Below are positions 44,651-53,487 of a stretch of 64,000 nucleotides of DNA, in pieces (positions within the stretch are counted from its first letter, which is position 1; each line of letters opens with the position of its first letter). Origin of the DNA: an uncultured bacterium (GTDB lineage Bacteria > Patescibacteriota > Saccharimonadia > Saccharimonadales > Saccharimonadaceae). The position numbers were made by a program, and so were the translations under genes. The stretch covers positions 1 through 64,000 of the forward strand of contig CALHIM010000007.1 in assembly GCA_938030735.1 (NCBI GenBank), in the 5' to 3' direction. The notes under the pieces are model-generated. The model did no database searches, was not told the DNA's origin, and saw nothing but the letters and a program-made list of their open reading frames with translations.

Positions 44651-45471
44651 AAAACAATTGTGTAATTTTCTGAGTAAGTTTTTGAAAAACCACATTTTTT
44701 GGCGTAATTTTCAATTTCCTCAAATTGAGAAGGATCAGCTTCAAGAATAATTTTTTGCAATTTTGGTAAATCTTGAGTTTGAAAAATTAAATTAAAAATT
44801 GTCTCTAATCCATTTTTCTGAGCATAAAGTGCAATTTGTGGTTCATGGTGTAGCTCATTATTCTTTTCGAAATTTACCCAATCTTTATTAACATAAGGCA
44901 AATTTGCTGTAATTATTGTTATTTTCGAAAGAATTTCTGACGGTATTTGGCTTAAAAGATCGCTTTCGAAAAGCTCAATTTCACTTTCAAGGATTTTTAC
45001 AGCGTTTAGATTCGCCACAGAAAGCGCTTGAAGCGAAATGTCGCTCGCAAAAAAATCAATATTTTCGCCGAGCTCAGCTTTTAGAGTGATTGGAATTATT
45101 CCAGAACCTGTACCAACATCTAAAATTTTATCACCTTTTTTGGCAATTTTTTTAGTAATTTCAATTAAGGTTTCGGTTTCTGGGCGAGGAACTAATACAT
45201 TTTCGTTCACGAAAAAAGTTCTTCCAAAAAACTCCTTTTCTCGAAAAATATAAGCGAGCGGAATCCTCTTCAGGCGCTTATTTAAAAAGTTATTTGCGTG
45301 AAAAACTAGAGTTTTCGAAAGCTTTTTTTGCGGATTTGCATGTAAAAAAGTTCGTTCAACTTTTAGAACATTTGCCAAAATTAGCTCAGCATCAAGTTGT
45401 GAGCTTTCAATTTTAGCATTTCTAAGTTTTTGAGCTGATTTTTTCAGCCAAGATTCAATAGTCTCTCGCAT
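44638..45471 (-). CDS. prmC: Release-factor glutamine methyltransferase PrmC
   Basis: A 277-residue SAM-dependent enzyme that methylates the GGQ glutamine of release factors. An N-terminal helical domain precedes ILDVGTGSGIIPI, the SAM site. The catalytic NPPY motif reads NLPY here (ITANLPYVNKDW). The FVNENVLVPRPETETL segment is typical of the family. It lies 3 bases downstream of prfA, its substrate gene, which supports the assignment despite the Pro-to-Leu change. Confidence 0.92.
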   Translation of the reverse strand: MRETIESWLKKSAQKLRNAKIESSQLDAELILANVLKVERTFLHANPQKKLSKTLVFHANNFLNKRLKRIPLAYIFREKEFFGRTFFVNENVLVPRPETETLIEITKKIAKKGDKILDVGTGSGIIPITLKAELGENIDFFASDISLQALSVANLNAVKILESEIELFESDLLSQIPSEILSKITIITANLPYVNKDWVNFEKNNELHHEPQIALYAQKNGLETIFNLIFQTQDLPKLQKIILEADPSQFEEIENYAKKCGFSKTYSENYTIVFEKK

Positions 45472-45474
45472 AAA

Positions 45475-46551
45475 TTAGTTATTTTCTGAAGCGTTAGCGG
45501 CCAAGAATTCAAGCTCGGCAGCTTGCAAGTGTTCAACAATATCTGAAATTTGCCCATTCATTGCGGCTGGAATATTGCTTCTTGAAAAGCCAATCCGGTG
45601 GTCGGTGATGCGATCTTGCGGGAAGTTATAAGTTCGAATCTTTTCGGAGCGGTCACCAGAACCAATTAGGCTACGGCGTTCGGCGGTAAGCTTAGCGTTT
45701 TCTTCATCAATTTTAGCTTGAAGCAGGCGCGCTCGCAAAATTCCAAGGGCTTTCTCCTTGTTCTTAATTTGTGATTTTTCATCTTGGTTTGTAACCACCA
45801 TACCAGTTGGAATGTGAGTAATTCGCACGGCAGAATCGGTCGTGTTCACACTCTGACCGCCATGACCACCCGAACGATAGACATCAATTCGTAAATCATT
45901 CGGATTGATTTCAATATCAGCTTCTTCTGCCTCAGGCAAAACTGCTACTGTTACGGTTGAAGTGTGAATTCGCCCCTGTGATTCGGTGGCTGGAATGCGC
46001 TGAACTCGATGAACGCCACTTTCGAATTTTAATTTTGAGTAAGGAGCGTCACCTTTTACTCCAAAAACAACTTCTTTATAGCCGCCAGCATCGTTTGCAG
46101 ATTCGCTCAAAAGTTCGGTTTTTAAGCCATTTTGCTCACAATATCGTAAATACATGCGGTAAAGTTCGCTTGCAAAAAGTGAAGCTTCATCGCCACCAGC
46201 TCCTGCACGGATCTCAACGATCACGTTTTTCTCGTCATTCGGATCTTTAGGAAGAAGCATTTCGAAAAGTTCTTGCTCAAGTGTGGCAAGCTTTTCTTCG
46301 CTTTCAGCAATTTCCATTTTGGCAAGTTCTGCGAGTTCGCCAGTTTCGAGGCTAGCAAGTTCGCGTGCTTCTTCGATATTTTTTTCAAGATTTTCACGCA
46401 TTTCACCACGTTCAATAATTTTTTCAAGTTCGGTGAATCGCTTGTTTTTGGCAGAAAAATCAGGCGAAGAATAAGCGCTTGGCTCGCTCAAAAAAGCCTG
46501 AATTTCTTCGCGCTCATTTTTAAGTTTATCAAGATTTAGATCAATTTTTGG
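45475..46551 (-). CDS. prfA: Peptide chain release factor 1
   Basis: A 358-residue factor for UAA/UAG. The codon-recognition tripeptide is in RIPATESQGRIHTS (P-A-T), and the catalytic GGQ is in YRSGGHGGQSVNTTDSAVRI. The start was set at 46551 (MPKIDLNLDKLKNEREEI) because the longer frame up to 46614 would read through a minus-strand TATAAT box placed 7 bases before this ATG. It forms an operon with prmC. Confidence 0.95.
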   Translation of the reverse strand, partial: PKIDLNLDKLKNEREEIQAFLSEPSAYSSPDFSAKNKRFTELEKIIERGEMRENLEKNIEEARELASLETGELAELAKMEIAESEEKLATLEQELFEMLLPKDPNDEKNVIVEIRAGAGGDEASLFASELYRMYLRYCEQNGLKTELLSESANDAGGYKEVVFGVKGDAPYSKLKFESGVHRVQRIPATESQGRIHTSTVTVAVLPEAEEADIEINPNDLRIDVYRSGGHGGQSVNTTDSAVRITHIPTGMVVTNQDEKSQIKNKEKALGILRARLLQAKIDEENAKLTAERRSLIGSGDRSEKIRTYNFPQDRITDHRIGFSRSNIPAAMNGQISDIVEHLQAAELEFLAANASENN

Positions 46552-46593
46552 CATATAAAATATTATACCAGAAATTCGCATAAATTTGAAGTA

Positions 46594-46622
46594 TTGAAAT
46601 TTGATTGTGATCATGGTAAGAT
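46594..46622 (+). promoter_or_regulatory. Leaderless promoter of ung
   Basis: TTGAAA at 46594-46599, 17-bp spacer, TAAGAT at 46617-46622, then 6 bases and the ATG at 46629. Confidence 0.7.
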
Positions 46623-46628
46623 TTTGAT

Positions 46629-47291
46629 ATGAAAATAACCTCTTGGCGAGAATTTATCGAAAATGAAGCCACCAAGCCATATTTTAAAACTTTGTGGCAA
46701 AAAGTTGAACGTGAACGCGCTTCGAAAGAGATTTTTCCCGCAAGAGAAGAGATTTTTTCTTGTTTTAAAAAATGCCCGCTTGAAAAAACTAAGGTTGTGA
46801 TTATCGGTCAAGATCCTTATCATGGAGAAGGGCAGGCGCACGGAATGAGTTTTTCGGTTAAAAAAGGCGTTAAAATTCCACCAAGTTTGCAAAATATTTA
46901 TAAAGAACTGCAAAGCGATTTAGGAATTGAGCCAGCCAGCGATGGTTTTTTAGAATCTTGGGCGAAGCAGGGCGTGTTACTTTTGAACACGTCTTTTAGT
47001 GTTGAAAAAGGCAAGCCAGCAAGCCACGCAAATTTTGGTTGGATGGAATTTTCAGAACATGTTTTAGACTTTTTGAATGATTTCGAAAAGCCGTTAGTTT
47101 TTATTTTGTGGGGAGCGCATGCACAAAAAATTGGCACTCGAATAACGAACCTGAAGCATCTTAAAATTGAGAGTGCGCATCCTTCGCCATTTTCGGCACG
47201 GCGTGGATTTTTTGGTTCAAAGCCTTTTTCGAAAGCGAATAAATTTTTAGAACAAAATGGTGAAATTCCAATTGATTGGCGGGTAAAATAA
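46629..47291 (+). CDS. ung: Uracil-DNA glycosylase, family 1
   Basis: A 220-residue base-excision repair enzyme. The catalytic water-activating loop VVIIGQDPYHGEGQAHGMSF is intact, including the Asp. LLNTSFSV and LVFILWGAHAQ follow, and the DNA-minor-groove loop is SAHPSPFSARRGFFGSKPFS. Length is normal for the family. It has its own leaderless promoter and a terminator. Confidence 0.96.
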   Translation: MKITSWREFIENEATKPYFKTLWQKVERERASKEIFPAREEIFSCFKKCPLEKTKVVIIGQDPYHGEGQAHGMSFSVKKGVKIPPSLQNIYKELQSDLGIEPASDGFLESWAKQGVLLLNTSFSVEKGKPASHANFGWMEFSEHVLDFLNDFEKPLVFILWGAHAQKIGTRITNLKHLKIESAHPSPFSARRGFFGSKPFSKANKFLEQNGEIPIDWRVK

Positions 47292-47298
47292 TAAAATA

Positions 47299-47330
47299 AA
47301 AAAATCTCACGTTTAATTGTGAGATTTTTC
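47299..47330. terminator. Bidirectional terminator
   Basis: AAAAATCTCAC and GTGAGATTTTT form a perfect stem between ung and rpmE2. Confidence 0.85.
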
Positions 47331-47338
47331 TAGATGAA

Positions 47339-47659
47339 TTATCGTTCAGCTTTTTTAGCTTTTTCAGCAGCTTGCTTTTTGGCTTTGTTTGCCAAAGCTT
47401 CTTTACGCGCGGCAGCCATTTCTTGAGCTCGTTTGAAGCGATCAACACGACCTTCGGTGTCGATGATTTTTTCCTCACCAGTAAAGAATGGGTGAGAAGC
47501 ACTTGAGATGTGCATTTTTACAAGTGGGTATTCGTTACCGTCTTCCCATTTGATAGTTTCTTTTGAATCTGCTGTTGAGCGAGTCAAGAAAGCAAATCCA
47601 GCCACCTCGTCGCTAAATACGACAGGGCGATATTCGGTTGGATGTAAATTCTTTTTCAT
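47339..47659 (-). CDS. rpmE2: 50S ribosomal protein L31, type B
   Basis: A 106-residue protein. It starts MKKNLHPTEYRPVVFSDEVA and continues with FLTRSTADS and SSASHPFFTGEEKIIDTEGRVDRF, as in L31. The zinc cysteines of the A type are absent, so it is the zinc-independent B type. An extra Ala/Lys-rich tail of about 35 residues extends beyond the core. Confidence 0.93.
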   Translation of the reverse strand: MKKNLHPTEYRPVVFSDEVAGFAFLTRSTADSKETIKWEDGNEYPLVKMHISSASHPFFTGEEKIIDTEGRVDRFKRAQEMAAARKEALANKAKKQAAEKAKKAER

Positions 47660-47823
47660 AACTTTTCTATTTTAACATATTATTTTAAGAAAGTAAATAG
47701 AAAATTAAGTTAAAAATAAGCATATTATATAATATTTTAAATAAAATAAAATGCCTATGCTTGCTTTTAGTTTTAAGGTGTATTAGGATAGTCTTGAAAT
47801 AAATTTTAAATATGGAGTAATAT

Positions 47824-49131
47824 ATGAAAAGAAAATTTGGGTTTTTTATCCTATTTTGCGCCTTTTCTATTTTTGGCGTTTTTTCTGAGGGAGTAAATAA
47901 TAGTGCATACGCTTCTGTAGAGCGGTGCGGTAATACTAGTGGTGTAGTTGGAAATTCTAACTATACAATTAGTATAAGAAAATACTGTATTGATTCACAA
48001 AAGACCCTTACGATTTATGGCCAAATTGATAATTTGGAAAATGCAAAAAACCAGACACTTACTGCCACTATAAAAACTACAGGTGGTAAAATGGTTAGCG
48101 TTCCAGTAACGAAAGAAAATTATATTGGCGTGAAAGAATATGAAAAAATAACAAATAATTATTTTGAACAAGATGGCACTCCATATAAGGTTGATATAGA
48201 TATTTCGTCATTACCTTATGGAAAATTATTTGTTAGCATGAAGGGTTCTTGGAATGGTTACGCTCCTTATGGCCCCGGGGTAGATAATGATGTTTTCGGT
48301 ATAGATTACATTGCGCAAACTAGTATCGATACAACTATAACATTAGATGAAAAACGTGGAATTTTAAATATTACTGGAACTACTAAAAATGTACCCGCAG
48401 GTGAAACTGTAACATTTGAGGTTAATGAGGGATTTATGTTGGATAATCCTGTTAAAAATGGTTCGGCAATCGTTCAAGCAGACGGAACATTTTCTACAAC
48501 TATTGATGTTTCATCTATGCTACTAGATCCATGGTTGAGACAGCTCTCTGTGGTATCTAAAGTAAAAGATATTAATGGGGATATTATTCAGGATTTTGAT
48601 ACAGTGGATACTCCACCTATATACCCCTGCAGTTTTGTAGAAAATAAAACTGTACAACGAACAATTAATTATTTATATAAAGATGGATCTATTGCTGCTA
48701 AACCTACAGTTCAGAAGGCATATTTCAAACGAATTACTAACGGGTCATGTTATCGTGGTAAATTAGTTGAAGAAACTTATACTGTTGATGATAGCGATTG
48801 GAAAAAATCTTATACTTTCGAAAAGGTTAATGCTCCGAAGATTGAAGGGCATACTTACGATAAAGAAACGGTAAATGAATTAGCAGTTAATGCTAATAGT
48901 GAAAATATTGTTGAAAATATTATTTATAAAAAGAATATAATTCCGAAAGATGATAAAATTCCAGCACAGGAAATAGACAATAAAGGTGAATTTAAAACAA
49001 AAATATCTCCAGTTTGGGTTTATGCTCCAAACACTGGTGTAGAAAAACAGAATTCTAATGCATTTCTTGCGCTAAATTATATTATTTTAACTTTAATCAC
49101 TAGTGCAGCTGTTATTCGAAAAAAGCTCTAA
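47824..49131 (+). CDS. Secreted cell-surface protein with MucBP-like region and APNTG sorting signal
   Basis: A 435-residue exported protein. A signal peptide (about 1-31) ends near NNSAYA-SVERCG. Beta-rich domains fill about 32-280, with EKRGILNITGTTKNVPAGETVTFEV in the middle. A MucBP-like segment follows (RTINYLYKDGSIAAKPTVQ, then a turn and NIVENIIYKKN, about 285-380). The C-terminus is APNTG, a hydrophobic helix and RKKL, a sortase-type anchor with Ala in place of Leu. The same APNTG appears in the protein at 51448-52986. Likely role: surface attachment, perhaps to a host cell. Confidence 0.7.
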   Translation: MKRKFGFFILFCAFSIFGVFSEGVNNSAYASVERCGNTSGVVGNSNYTISIRKYCIDSQKTLTIYGQIDNLENAKNQTLTATIKTTGGKMVSVPVTKENYIGVKEYEKITNNYFEQDGTPYKVDIDISSLPYGKLFVSMKGSWNGYAPYGPGVDNDVFGIDYIAQTSIDTTITLDEKRGILNITGTTKNVPAGETVTFEVNEGFMLDNPVKNGSAIVQADGTFSTTIDVSSMLLDPWLRQLSVVSKVKDINGDIIQDFDTVDTPPIYPCSFVENKTVQRTINYLYKDGSIAAKPTVQKAYFKRITNGSCYRGKLVEETYTVDDSDWKKSYTFEKVNAPKIEGHTYDKETVNELAVNANSENIVENIIYKKNIIPKDDKIPAQEIDNKGEFKTKISPVWVYAPNTGVEKQNSNAFLALNYIILTLITSAAVIRKKL

Positions 49132-49206
49132 TTTTAAGGGCTAGGTATAGCTGAAAAGAGGTGAAAGCCTCTTTTCTTTTTGTTTTAAATATGATACAAA
49201 ATACTT

Positions 49207-49803
49207 ATGAATAAAAAATCAGATGTTGTTATTTCAAAACCTTCAGCCATTGAAGTTGAAAAATACTTAAAATCGTGGAAAAATCTTAAAAATTATAAGT
49301 TGCAAGAAGATGCTTTAGATAAATTATTTTTTGAGCTATTGCCAAGCAACGAAGAAATTTCTGACATCTTATTAAAGGTTGCTACGTTGAATGATTTTTA
49401 CAGCACAAATATTTTTTCAGTTTATCCAGTTGCAGAACATATACTGAGTCTTAAAATTGACGAGAGGTTGAGACAAGGTGATGTAACTTTAGTCAATGAA
49501 ATTCAAAATGTTACGATCAATGGTGTAACTAGAAAGTTTTATTCTTTTTCTACCAAATACTGTTCCCATCATAATCCTAAAGAATACCCTATTTATGATA
49601 GCTATGTAGAAAAAGTATTGAAATATTTTAGAAAAACAGATAAATTTTCCAACTTTAAGAATGCAGATCTAAAAGATTATCAAAAATTTAAAAATATAAT
49701 TATTGCTTTTAGAGAATACTACGGATTAGAAAAATTTAATCTTAAAGAGATTGATCAGTATTTATGGCAGTTGGGAAAAGAATATTTTCCAAATAAATAC
49801 TAG
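49207..49803 (+). CDS. Conserved hypothetical helical protein
   Basis: A 198-residue, mostly helical cytosolic protein. Conserved-looking motifs are TLNDFYSTNIFSVYPVAEHI near 75 and FYSFSTKYCSHHNPKEYPIYDSYV near 117. The overall pattern recalls helix-hairpin-helix DNA glycosylase-like proteins but lacks a clear GPD motif. TACAAA 6 bases before the ATG fits the leaderless spacing, though no good -35 is seen. Function unknown. Confidence 0.6.
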   Translation: MNKKSDVVISKPSAIEVEKYLKSWKNLKNYKLQEDALDKLFFELLPSNEEISDILLKVATLNDFYSTNIFSVYPVAEHILSLKIDERLRQGDVTLVNEIQNVTINGVTRKFYSFSTKYCSHHNPKEYPIYDSYVEKVLKYFRKTDKFSNFKNADLKDYQKFKNIIIAFREYYGLEKFNLKEIDQYLWQLGKEYFPNKY

Positions 49804-49876
49804 CGACTTATTTTCACTCAGAAAGGAAACTTAATGTCTTGCAAGATTCTACTCTTTGACTTTAATTACGTATTGC

Positions 49877-49905
49877 TTGATTTTGATCCACGTATATGGT
49901 AGAAT
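49877..49905 (+). promoter_or_regulatory. Promoter of rpsB-tsf
   Basis: TTGATT at 49877-49882, 17-bp spacer, TAGAAT at 49900-49905, giving a leader of about 90 bases. Confidence 0.6.
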
Positions 49906-49933
49906 TATAGAGTAATATAAATTAATGAAACAA

Positions 49934-49981
49934 TTTTTGGGAGAATTCCTTTCGATAGTTTTTCGAAATTATCCCCAAAAA
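49934..49981 (+). promoter_or_regulatory. Hairpin in the rpsB leader
   Basis: TTTTTGGG (49934) pairs with CCCAAAAA (49974-49981), with an inner TCGA...TCGA. No T-run follows. It sits just before the AAAGGAG site of rpsB and may be an S2 autoregulation element. Confidence 0.45.
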
Positions 49982-50000
49982 TGAAGACAAAGGAGTTAAA

Positions 50001-50693
50001 ATGTCTGTAAAAGTTGACATCAAGCAGTTGCTTGAAGCTGGCGTTCATTTTGGTCACAAAACTTCACGCTGGCACCCAAAAATGGCGCCATATATTCACA
50101 GCAAGCGTCAAGATAGCCACATTATCGATCTAACTAAAACTGTTGAAGGTCTTGAAAAAGCTCTTCCAGCTATTACTAAAGCCGTTGAATCTGGCCGAAA
50201 AGTTCTTTTTGTTGGAACTAAAAAACAAGTTAAAGAAGCTGTTCGTGAAGCTGCTGAAAGCGTAAAACAACCATATGTTGTTGAACGATGGGTTGGCGGA
50301 ATGCTTACAAACTCAGCGACTGTAAACCAGCAAATCAAGAAATTAAAAACTCTTGAAAAACGAATGGCTAGCGGTGAACTCGCAAAACGATACTCAAAAC
50401 TTGAAGTTCAACGATATGCTGAAGAAATTGAAGCTTTAAATACAAAATATGGTGGAATTAAAGATTTGATGGGTCGCCCAGGAATTTTGTTTGTAACTGA
50501 TGCAATCGCTGACGCAAACGCAATTCGTGAAGCTAAAACTTTGAATATTCCAGTGGTTGCAATTGTTGATACAAATGTGAACCCAGACGGAATTGATTAC
50601 GTAATTCCAGCAAATGATGACGCTATTAAAGGTGTTAAATTGCTTTTGGATTATGTGATTGAAGCTATCAAAGAAGCTAAAACTGATAAATAA
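50001..50693 (+). CDS. rpsB: 30S ribosomal protein S2
   Basis: A 230-residue protein. It opens with VDIKQLLEAGVHFGHKTSRWHPKMAPYI, the family signature. VLFVGTKKQVKEAV, RWVGGMLTNSATV and GIPVVAIVDTN-type strands (NIPVVAIVDTNVNPDGIDYV) follow. An AAAGGAG site precedes the ATG. The S2/EF-Ts gene order is the usual one. Confidence 0.96.
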   Translation: MSVKVDIKQLLEAGVHFGHKTSRWHPKMAPYIHSKRQDSHIIDLTKTVEGLEKALPAITKAVESGRKVLFVGTKKQVKEAVREAAESVKQPYVVERWVGGMLTNSATVNQQIKKLKTLEKRMASGELAKRYSKLEVQRYAEEIEALNTKYGGIKDLMGRPGILFVTDAIADANAIREAKTLNIPVVAIVDTNVNPDGIDYVIPANDDAIKGVKLLLDYVIEAIKEAKTDK

Positions 50694-50716
50694 TTCTTAA
50701 ATTCGAAAGGATAAAA

Positions 50717-51313
50717 ATGGCTGTTTCTATTGAAGAAATTAAGAAACTTAAAGAATTGACAGGTCTTGGCTTGACCGATGCCAAAAAAGCCCTTGTTGAA
50801 GCTGAGGGTGATTTCGACAAAGCTCTTGAAGCTCTTCGCAAAAAAGGCCTAACAAAAGCCGAGAAAAAAGGTGACCGCGAAGCTCGCGAAGGTTTGGTTG
50901 AAGCTTACGTTCACGGTGGCCGAATCGGCGTAATCGTTGAAGTTAACTGTGAAACTGATTTCGTTGCTCGAACTGAAGATTTCAAAAACTTCGCACACCA
51001 AATCGCTATGCAAATTGCTGCTATGGCGCCAGTTTATGCTACTGAAGCTGATATTCCAGCTGAAGAAATTGCTCGTGTTAAAACTGAAGCTGAAGAGCGA
51101 GTTTCGAAAGAAGGAAAACCAGCTGAAATTGCTGCCAAAATTGTTGATGGCCAAGTGAAAAAATACTTTGCTGAAAAAGTTCTTCTTTCACAAGCTTACA
51201 TTATGGATGACAGCAAATCTGTTGAACAATTCTTGAAGGAAACTGTTGCAAAACTTGGTGAAAATATCGTTATCCGACAGTTCTCACGCATTGAACTTGG
51301 CGTTAACGAATAA
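50717..51313 (+). CDS. tsf: Elongation factor Ts
   Basis: A 198-residue nucleotide-exchange factor for EF-Tu. The UBA-like N-terminal domain (IKKLKELTGLGLTDAKKALVEAEGDFDKALE) is followed by the TDFVAR motif in VIVEVNCETDFVARTEDF. It is a short EF-Ts with one core half, as in other small bacterial forms. It is 23 bases behind rpsB with a CGAAAGGAT site. Confidence 0.95.
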   Translation: MAVSIEEIKKLKELTGLGLTDAKKALVEAEGDFDKALEALRKKGLTKAEKKGDREAREGLVEAYVHGGRIGVIVEVNCETDFVARTEDFKNFAHQIAMQIAAMAPVYATEADIPAEEIARVKTEAEERVSKEGKPAEIAAKIVDGQVKKYFAEKVLLSQAYIMDDSKSVEQFLKETVAKLGENIVIRQFSRIELGVNE

Positions 51314-51335
51314 TAAATAGTGTATTTCGTAATAA

Positions 51336-51368
51336 AGCTCCACTAATAACGGTGGAGTTTTATTTTTG
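51336..51368 (+). terminator. Terminator of rpsB-tsf
   Basis: CTCCAC and GTGGAG form a stem followed by a T-rich run. Confidence 0.8.
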
Positions 51369-51382
51369 TGATTTTTAAAGTC

Positions 51383-51411
51383 TTGACTTTTTATGCATAG
51401 CCAGTTATAAT
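51383..51411 (+). promoter_or_regulatory. Promoter of the adhesin gene
   Basis: TTGACT at 51383-51388, 17-bp spacer, TATAAT at 51406-51411. GCATAAGTA follows a few bases later, resembling the motif at 35384 and 3901. Confidence 0.75.
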
Positions 51412-51447
51412 TTTAAGCATAAGTAGTTAAAATAAAAGGGAGAAAAA

Positions 51448-52986
51448 ATGTTTAGGAATAAAATAGCAGTTTATGCTTTTATGGGTGCTGTTTGTGCTAT
51501 GTTTTTGGCTCAACCTGCGTTTGCCGACACAGCAAAGAGAATTGATGTTGATGCAACGGGTGAGATTAAAGAGCTTTCTTCAGGCGGGTCAGAAAACCGA
51601 ACTAGCACCAAGGTTAATATTAATGTTAAAAACGGGCAGAATATCAATGCCGGTGATTATGTTGATCTTAAATTTGAGAGTCTTAACGATGCTGGGCTAG
51701 ATAATAGAGAAGTACGTTATAAAGATATAATTATCGGTAAGATAAAATTCATTAAAGCTAAAAACAATGTTGGTGAATTTTCTAGAAGATCTATCAAAGG
51801 TCATCCTGAAGCAGAGAATATTATTCCAGAAAAGAGTACAGCCCAAGATTCAGAATATAGGCTAATTTTTAGTGATCAAGCTAAAAAATTCTCCAATATG
51901 GATTTATCAATAGATATTGTTGCTTATAATTATGCTGCTTGGGTTAATCATAAATATAATGTTGAACATTCTGTAAAAGTGAATAATAAAGAAATTGCAC
52001 GTAAAACTGGTACGATTAATGGGGTTGGTAAAAAATTACCAGCGGTGGACGCTAGGTTTAATATTTTTCACGCCTCTAGTCAAGATGGTGAAAATTTAAA
52101 TGGTAATATATTTGACTTTACTTTATCTCAATCAGATAAAAATGATCCTAAACATATTAAACCAGGTGATATTTTCAAGATGAAACTACCGCAATCTTCT
52201 GGTATTGCGTTTGATATAAAATCAAATCCAAAAGAAGGTGCAGTTGGTTCTGTAAATACCCAAGAATTATATGCTAACTATGGTGATAATACTACTTCAA
52301 AAGGCGTCTTGCTCAAAACTGGTGTAAACTTAAAGTATAAAGTTATAAAAAATTCAAGCCACGAGCTTGTGTATCAGATTTTAGAAATTGCTGATGATAA
52401 ATCTATTTATCAATTCTTGCCAAAATTAACCATTTTGGATACTAGCGAAAAAACAATTAACTATAATGAGAATAAATTGAACCCAATTTCTGCAACTACA
52501 GAAATTTACCGAGGTGATGATAAATATTTTTCTCTAGACAAACCAGCTGCAGGTGTTATAAGTGGCACAAAAATGAAATCTTACGCAGATATTAAAAAGC
52601 GTGGGTCTGTGATTGTGCGTTATCAAGATGAGAATGGTGCGAGCCTTGCTCCTGAAGTTTTATTAGTAAATAAAGTTCAAGTGGGCACAGACTATGCCGC
52701 CGAAGAAAAGCAATTCGAAGGATTCGAAAAAGCTGAACTACTTAAAAACTCATCGCCTAAAACTGGAAAAGTTGAAGAAGGCGTAAAGATTGTAACGTTT
52801 ATTTATAAAAAGAAAAGCGTTCCTGCGCCCGAAAAACCTTCAAACCCAGTAAAAGAAGAGAAGCCGAAAGAAAATATTACTGCACCAAACACAGGTTTCG
52901 AAAATAATTTTGTTAAGAATCTACTTTTCATGGGTGGTACTGCACTTTCTGTAATTTCTATAATAGTTATTAGAAAAAACTATTAA
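51448..52986 (+). CDS. Secreted adhesin-like protein with MucBP domain and APNTG sorting signal
   Basis: A 512-residue exported protein. The signal peptide (about 1-27) ends at AQPAFA-DTAK. Two beta-rich domains (about 30-370) recall the adhesive Ig-like modules of Gram-positive collagen/fibrinogen binders; this is an inference from pattern. A MucBP domain follows (GSVIVRYQDENGASLAPEVL to VTFIYKKK, about 390-455), then a Pro/Lys-rich wall-spanning linker, APNTG, a hydrophobic helix and RKNY. A GGGAG site supports the ATG. It is probably anchored by a sortase encoded elsewhere and used for surface attachment. Confidence 0.75.
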   Translation: MFRNKIAVYAFMGAVCAMFLAQPAFADTAKRIDVDATGEIKELSSGGSENRTSTKVNINVKNGQNINAGDYVDLKFESLNDAGLDNREVRYKDIIIGKIKFIKAKNNVGEFSRRSIKGHPEAENIIPEKSTAQDSEYRLIFSDQAKKFSNMDLSIDIVAYNYAAWVNHKYNVEHSVKVNNKEIARKTGTINGVGKKLPAVDARFNIFHASSQDGENLNGNIFDFTLSQSDKNDPKHIKPGDIFKMKLPQSSGIAFDIKSNPKEGAVGSVNTQELYANYGDNTTSKGVLLKTGVNLKYKVIKNSSHELVYQILEIADDKSIYQFLPKLTILDTSEKTINYNENKLNPISATTEIYRGDDKYFSLDKPAAGVISGTKMKSYADIKKRGSVIVRYQDENGASLAPEVLLVNKVQVGTDYAAEEKQFEGFEKAELLKNSSPKTGKVEEGVKIVTFIYKKKSVPAPEKPSNPVKEEKPKENITAPNTGFENNFVKNLLFMGGTALSVISIIVIRKNY

Positions 52987-53000
52987 ATGGAATAAATAAG

Positions 53001-53040
53001 ATAAAAGACCTCTTTCACTAAGATTTAAGAGGTCTTTTAT
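53001..53040. terminator. Bidirectional terminator
   Basis: ATAAAAGACCTC and GAGGTCTTTTAT form a perfect 12-bp stem between convergent genes. Confidence 0.85.
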
Positions 53041-53060
53041 TGTTGCTGAGATTAATTATA

Positions 53061-53378
53061 TTAAGCTAAACTCTTTTCGATAAAGGCGATAATTCGTACG
53101 TCGCGAGATTCTAGCTCGCTTTCTTCATTGATTTCATTTACGCCGAACAGTTCTTCTGCGCCTTCACCAAATTTTGCATGTAAAGTTTTGATCCAGTTGC
53201 CATTTGCGAGCTTTTTTAGACTAACATTTTCACTAAAGCTCACACCACGAAAGAAGTTTTTTTCGTTGGGTAGTTCAATTTTTATTTCTTTATTGTTTTT
53301 TTCAATTTTCAATTTAAATTTTTTCTTAAAAATTGGGTCAAAGTATTCAATTACTTTTTTAATCTTTTTTTGTTTCAT
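53061..53378 (-). CDS. Hypothetical Lys-rich small protein
   Basis: A 105-residue protein: a basic N-terminal half (KKKFKLKIEKNNKEIKIEL) and an acidic C-terminal half ending EESELESRDVRIIAFIEKSL. No family recognised. An AAGGAATC site precedes the ATG. It follows, on the minus strand, two other unknown small genes; a terminator at 53448-53475 separates it from them. Confidence 0.5.
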   Translation of the reverse strand: MKQKKIKKVIEYFDPIFKKKFKLKIEKNNKEIKIELPNEKNFFRGVSFSENVSLKKLANGNWIKTLHAKFGEGAEELFGVNEINEESELESRDVRIIAFIEKSLA

Positions 53379-53447
53379 TTGATTCCTTTTTGTTTTTTTG
53401 CTTTAAAACATAACTATAATAACATAAAAAAATAAAAAAGTCAATAG

Positions 53448-53475
53448 AAAACCCCGCCATTTTGGCGAGGCGTGT
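53448..53475 (-). terminator. Terminator (minus strand)
   Basis: On the minus strand CCTCGCC and GGCGGGG form a stem followed by TTTTC. Confidence 0.65.
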
Positions 53476-53487
53476 TGACCGCAGCTG

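Noticed and set aside
38215..52986. A sortase gene to go with the LPHTG and APNTG proteins
   Set aside because: No protein with a sortase TLxTC motif was found in the window.
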